A stretch of 63,850 bases of DNA from contig QHWB01000061.1 of NCBI GenBank assembly GCA_003222395.1, positions 1 through 63,850 on the forward strand, in the 5' to 3' direction. This DNA comes from Acidobacteriota bacterium. GTDB taxonomy: Bacteria > Acidobacteriota > Vicinamibacteria > Vicinamibacterales > CAVVIG01. Every line of letters starts with the position of its first letter. Position 1 is the stretch's first letter. Below the pieces are notes generated by a model that saw nothing but the letters and a program-made list of their open reading frames with translations, did not search any database and was not told the origin of the DNA. Positions 61,013-63,850 of this stretch are shown here, piece after piece. Made by a program: the position numbers and the translations under genes.

Positions 61013-63850
61013 CTACCAGATGAACCGGAACCCGATGCGAGCCGTCCGCGGCCCGAGAATCGCCGTCGGCGTCTGGAACGTCGAGACGCCCGAGCTGAGG
61101 CCGGTGAGCACGTTGATCGTCTCCGCGGCGTACTGATTCGTCAGGTTGTAGATATCGCCGAACAGGCGCACTTTGGCGGCGCCGACCGGCACCGTCTTCT
61201 CGACGCGCACGTCGAGAACCGAGATGTTGTCCTGCCGGTTGGCGCGCAGGTTGGTGAGGGTCGTCGACGTCCCCTGAATCCCTGCGCTGTACGTGCACGC
61301 GCACGATGCCGGCGCGCTCACAGAGATCTGACGCGCGTAATTCTGTCCTGCCTGGAAGCGATACGACACGCTCGCGAGCACGCTCCATGGGAAGTTGTAC
61401 GTGCCGGTGCCCTTCAGGCTGTAGAACGAATAGTCGTAGTCGAACGGACCGTTCGGCGTCCCCGGGAATCCGGGATTCGAGTTGTACCCGGGGAAATCGT
61501 GCTGCCAGGTGTAGCCGGCTCCGACGTTGGCAGACCAGTTGTGGCTCTGCCGCTTGTTCATCGAGAATTCGATTGTCTTGTACGTTCCGTTGTTCGACGC
61601 GTTCGTCTCGACCTGGTTCGTGGGGTACTGACAAGTCGGAGTGACGGTGATCACGGTCGGGCCGCAGCCGGAAATCAGGCTGTTCGGGATGCCGAACGCG
61701 GTCAACGTGCCGTCATCGCTCGTGCCTGCGCGGCCGTCGGGTCCGAGGTCGACGACCGTGAACGGCACGGTGTAGGCGCTCGCCGGACGCAGAGCCTGCA
61801 TCACGCCAAACTGATTGCTGACCTTCAGCAGCACGAAACCGACGCGCGCGCCCACGCCTTCGCTCATCTGCTGCTCGACATAGGCCGTCACCTGGTTGGA
61901 GTAAGGCTGCTTGAGATTCGGATCCACCGAGATCATAGAGCTTGTCGCCCGGGATGCACGTGGCGCACGCCTTCGTGTCGGTCCACGCGTACGTGATGCT
62001 CTTCACCGACTGATTCGGATTCGCATCCGATGCGAGGCCGACTCCCGGGTTGAACCGGTACAGGCCGTAGTTCGCCTTCAGCACCGTTTTGCCGGTTCCG
62101 AACAGGTCATAGCTCAGGCCGACACGCGGCGCGAAGGCATTGAATGTTGCGTACGTGCTTTCCGCAAACGTCGCTGCCGGAATGCTGAATCCTGTCGGGA
62201 ACGTGTACGCAAGCTGCTGTTGATCGGGCGACCACGAGCGATAGTGATCGAATCGGACGCCGAGATTCAGCGTCGCGCGGCCGACCGTCCATTGATCGGT
62301 GAGGAACGCATCGTAGGTCGTGACTTTGTTGACGTTTAGCAGCTCGCCGTGCGGACCCGAGAGAATCCCGCCGACATTGGTCGCCGTCGGTGCGTAGAGC
62401 TGCACCTGCGTGGCAAGGCCGCTCGTGTTGATCGTCTCGCGGATGTTGCCGGACGCCACCTGCAGATAGCCGATGTAGCCCACTTCATCGAGCCACTCGC
62501 CGCCGATTTTGAAGTTGTGAGAGCCGCCCCAACCATCTTTGAAGTAGGTAATCGCGCCGGTGATCTGGCCGCGATGGCGATCTGTCTGCTCCTTCTGATC
62601 GCCGTTGAAGTATTGATTCAGCTGCTGGTTGATGATCTCGGGCTGCGTGGTGTCGGTGTTCGCGACGAGCGGGAAGTAATAGCCGAACACGCCGTAGCGC
62701 GCTTCCGCATACAGCTTGCTGCTCAGCGTTCCATTCCACTCACCCTTGTAGACCCAGCTGCCCGAATCCTGCTTGTAGGTCGGACCGACCGATGCGTACT
62801 GGAACGTGCTGCTCGGCAGCCGATTCGGCTGGCTTTTCTGTCCCCACTGGTAGTAGCCGATCAACTTGTTGTTCTGATTCATCTGATACGTGATTTTTCC
62901 CGACGGATTCCACAGCGAGGTGTGAAACGGCGTTCCGGCGAAGTCGCCCACGAAATTCGGCTGCTGGACGTTCGTTGACTGGTACCGGTGTGAGAAGTAC
63001 CACCACACCTTGTCGTGGCGGATCGGACCGCCGACGTTCAGGTTGAAGTCGTTGTAGTTGATCAGCTCGTTGCTGCCGACACGAATGCCGTTCGGATTCG
63101 TCGCGTTGAGCGCATACTGCGATGGCAGGTTGCTGCTGATGTTGTCGGTCTGCCACGAGTTGCGTTCGTAATCCTTGTAGATTTCGCCCTGGAACTTGTT
63201 CCCGCCCGACTTGCCGAGGAACTGGCTTTGCACGCCGGGCGTCGGCATCTCGGCGCCCTGACCGATGGTGCCGAGGAAGACTTCCTCGAACGATCCGTAG
63301 TCGAAGTAGAAGCCGGCGCCGCTGGTACCTTCAGTCGTGTTGATCCCCTCGACGAGCACGCGGTTCTGACCGCTGTAGCCGTACGCCGTGTAACCGGTCT
63401 GCGTTCCCGCGCGGTTGCCGCCCACGTCGATGCGCGACATCTGCACGGCCGGCGTCACCGCGAGCAGCGACCACATGTCGCGGGCGTTGGGAATCTCCTG
63501 CAGCGCCTCGAGCTTGAAGTTCTGCTGCACGCGGGTGTTCGACGTGTCGATCACCGGCGAATCGCCGGTCACGGTGACGGTTTCCTGCAGCGAGGCGACG
63601 GCGAGCTCGACGTTCACCGTCGCCGTGAAGCCCATCGCGATTTGAATGTTCTCGCGCTTGAGCGTGTTGAACCCGGGTAAATCGAAGGTCACCGTATAGC
63701 TGCCGGGCGGCAGCGCCGGAAACCGGTAATTGCCGCTGGTATCGCTGACGGCCGTCTGCACACCCATCAACGACGGGCTGGACGCTGTCACGGTGACGCC
63801 CGGCAGCACGGCGCCGCTGCTATCCGCAACTTTGCCGTTGATGGATCCCG
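61013..63850 (-). pseudogene. Oar-type TonB-dependent receptor 5, frameshifted (5' end off window)
   Basis: The frame entering at the right edge (G-S-I-N-G-K-V-A-D-S-S-G-A-V) covers the regulatory-like domain, plug (M-S-R-I-D-V-G-G-N-R-A-G-T-Q-T-G-Y) and most of the barrel down to about 61940 (P-G-D-K-L-Y-D-L). It then runs out of frame to a stop at 61713. A second frame picks up the barrel at about 61930 (V-D-P-N-L-K-Q-P-Y-S-N-Q) and ends correctly in R-F-I-W at 61013. One small indel between about 61925 and 61945 explains this. Receptor 4 has the equivalent D-P-N-V-K-K-P-Y-A-D-E without a break. It may be a true pseudogene or a sequence error. Confidence 0.82.

Overview
The window looks like chromosome of a high-GC Acidobacteriota, probably of the Vicinamibacteria type. 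The basis is the combination of VWFA-related acidobacterial proteins, Oar-type TonB-dependent receptors with an N-terminal carboxypeptidase-regulatory domain, and many sulfatase-fold proteins carrying C-terminal TPRs. The assignment rests on family knowledge, not on a marker gene.

Region 1 (1-3595, minus): a secreted repeat protein open at the left edge, with seven RCC1 repeats, four chitobiase-C-terminal-like modules, seven more RCC1 repeats and at least two more modules. Region 2 (about 4.2-9.95 kb): a probable integrated element abutting tRNA-Glu(CTC). It holds a pair of overlapping genes of a replication-relaxation-like type, an 84-bp nested inverted repeat, a DUF433 antitoxin with a frameshifted DUF5615 toxin, an excisionase-like protein and a tyrosine integrase. 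Region 3 (10.0-14.7 kb): an M23 peptidase, then a cytochrome-oxidase biogenesis set (cupredoxin lipoprotein, ctaA, ctaB, DUF420), with heptamer tandem repeats between genes. Region 4 (14.9-17.35 kb, minus): a serine beta-lactamase-fold/NamZ (DUF1343) fusion.

Region 5 (17.4-63.85 kb) is the most striking part. Nine paralogous sulfatase-fold/TPR proteins (B1, A2, B3, B4, B5, A6, A7, A8, A9; A and B are two sequence subgroups) are interleaved with five Oar-type TonB-dependent receptors, three VWFA proteins, a TPR lipoprotein-like protein, a PD40 propeller protein, a frameshifted GT39-TPR glycosyltransferase and an octaheme cytochrome/TPR protein. All nine paralogs have Thr in T-[LG]-P-[AS]-H where sulfatases have C/S-x-P-x-R, and a DHGE metal motif, so they resemble Thr-nucleophile phospho-transferases or phosphodiesterases more than formylglycine sulfatases. 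Seven genes from 17369 to 30132 form one tightly packed plus-strand operon, and 52664-57899 form a second (VWFA-A8-A9). The inferred joint role is envelope-level import and processing of a phosphorylated or otherwise ester-substituted polymer or glycolipid; the substrate is unknown.

Overlaid on this are several families of small repeats: GTAG- or GTGG-headed REP-like palindromes, heptamer tandem repeats and a nonamer tandem repeat. Many lie in frame inside genes, and the heptamers sit in the same loop of five paralogs. Three genes appear broken by frameshifts (7157-7484, 30165-32151, 61013-right edge).
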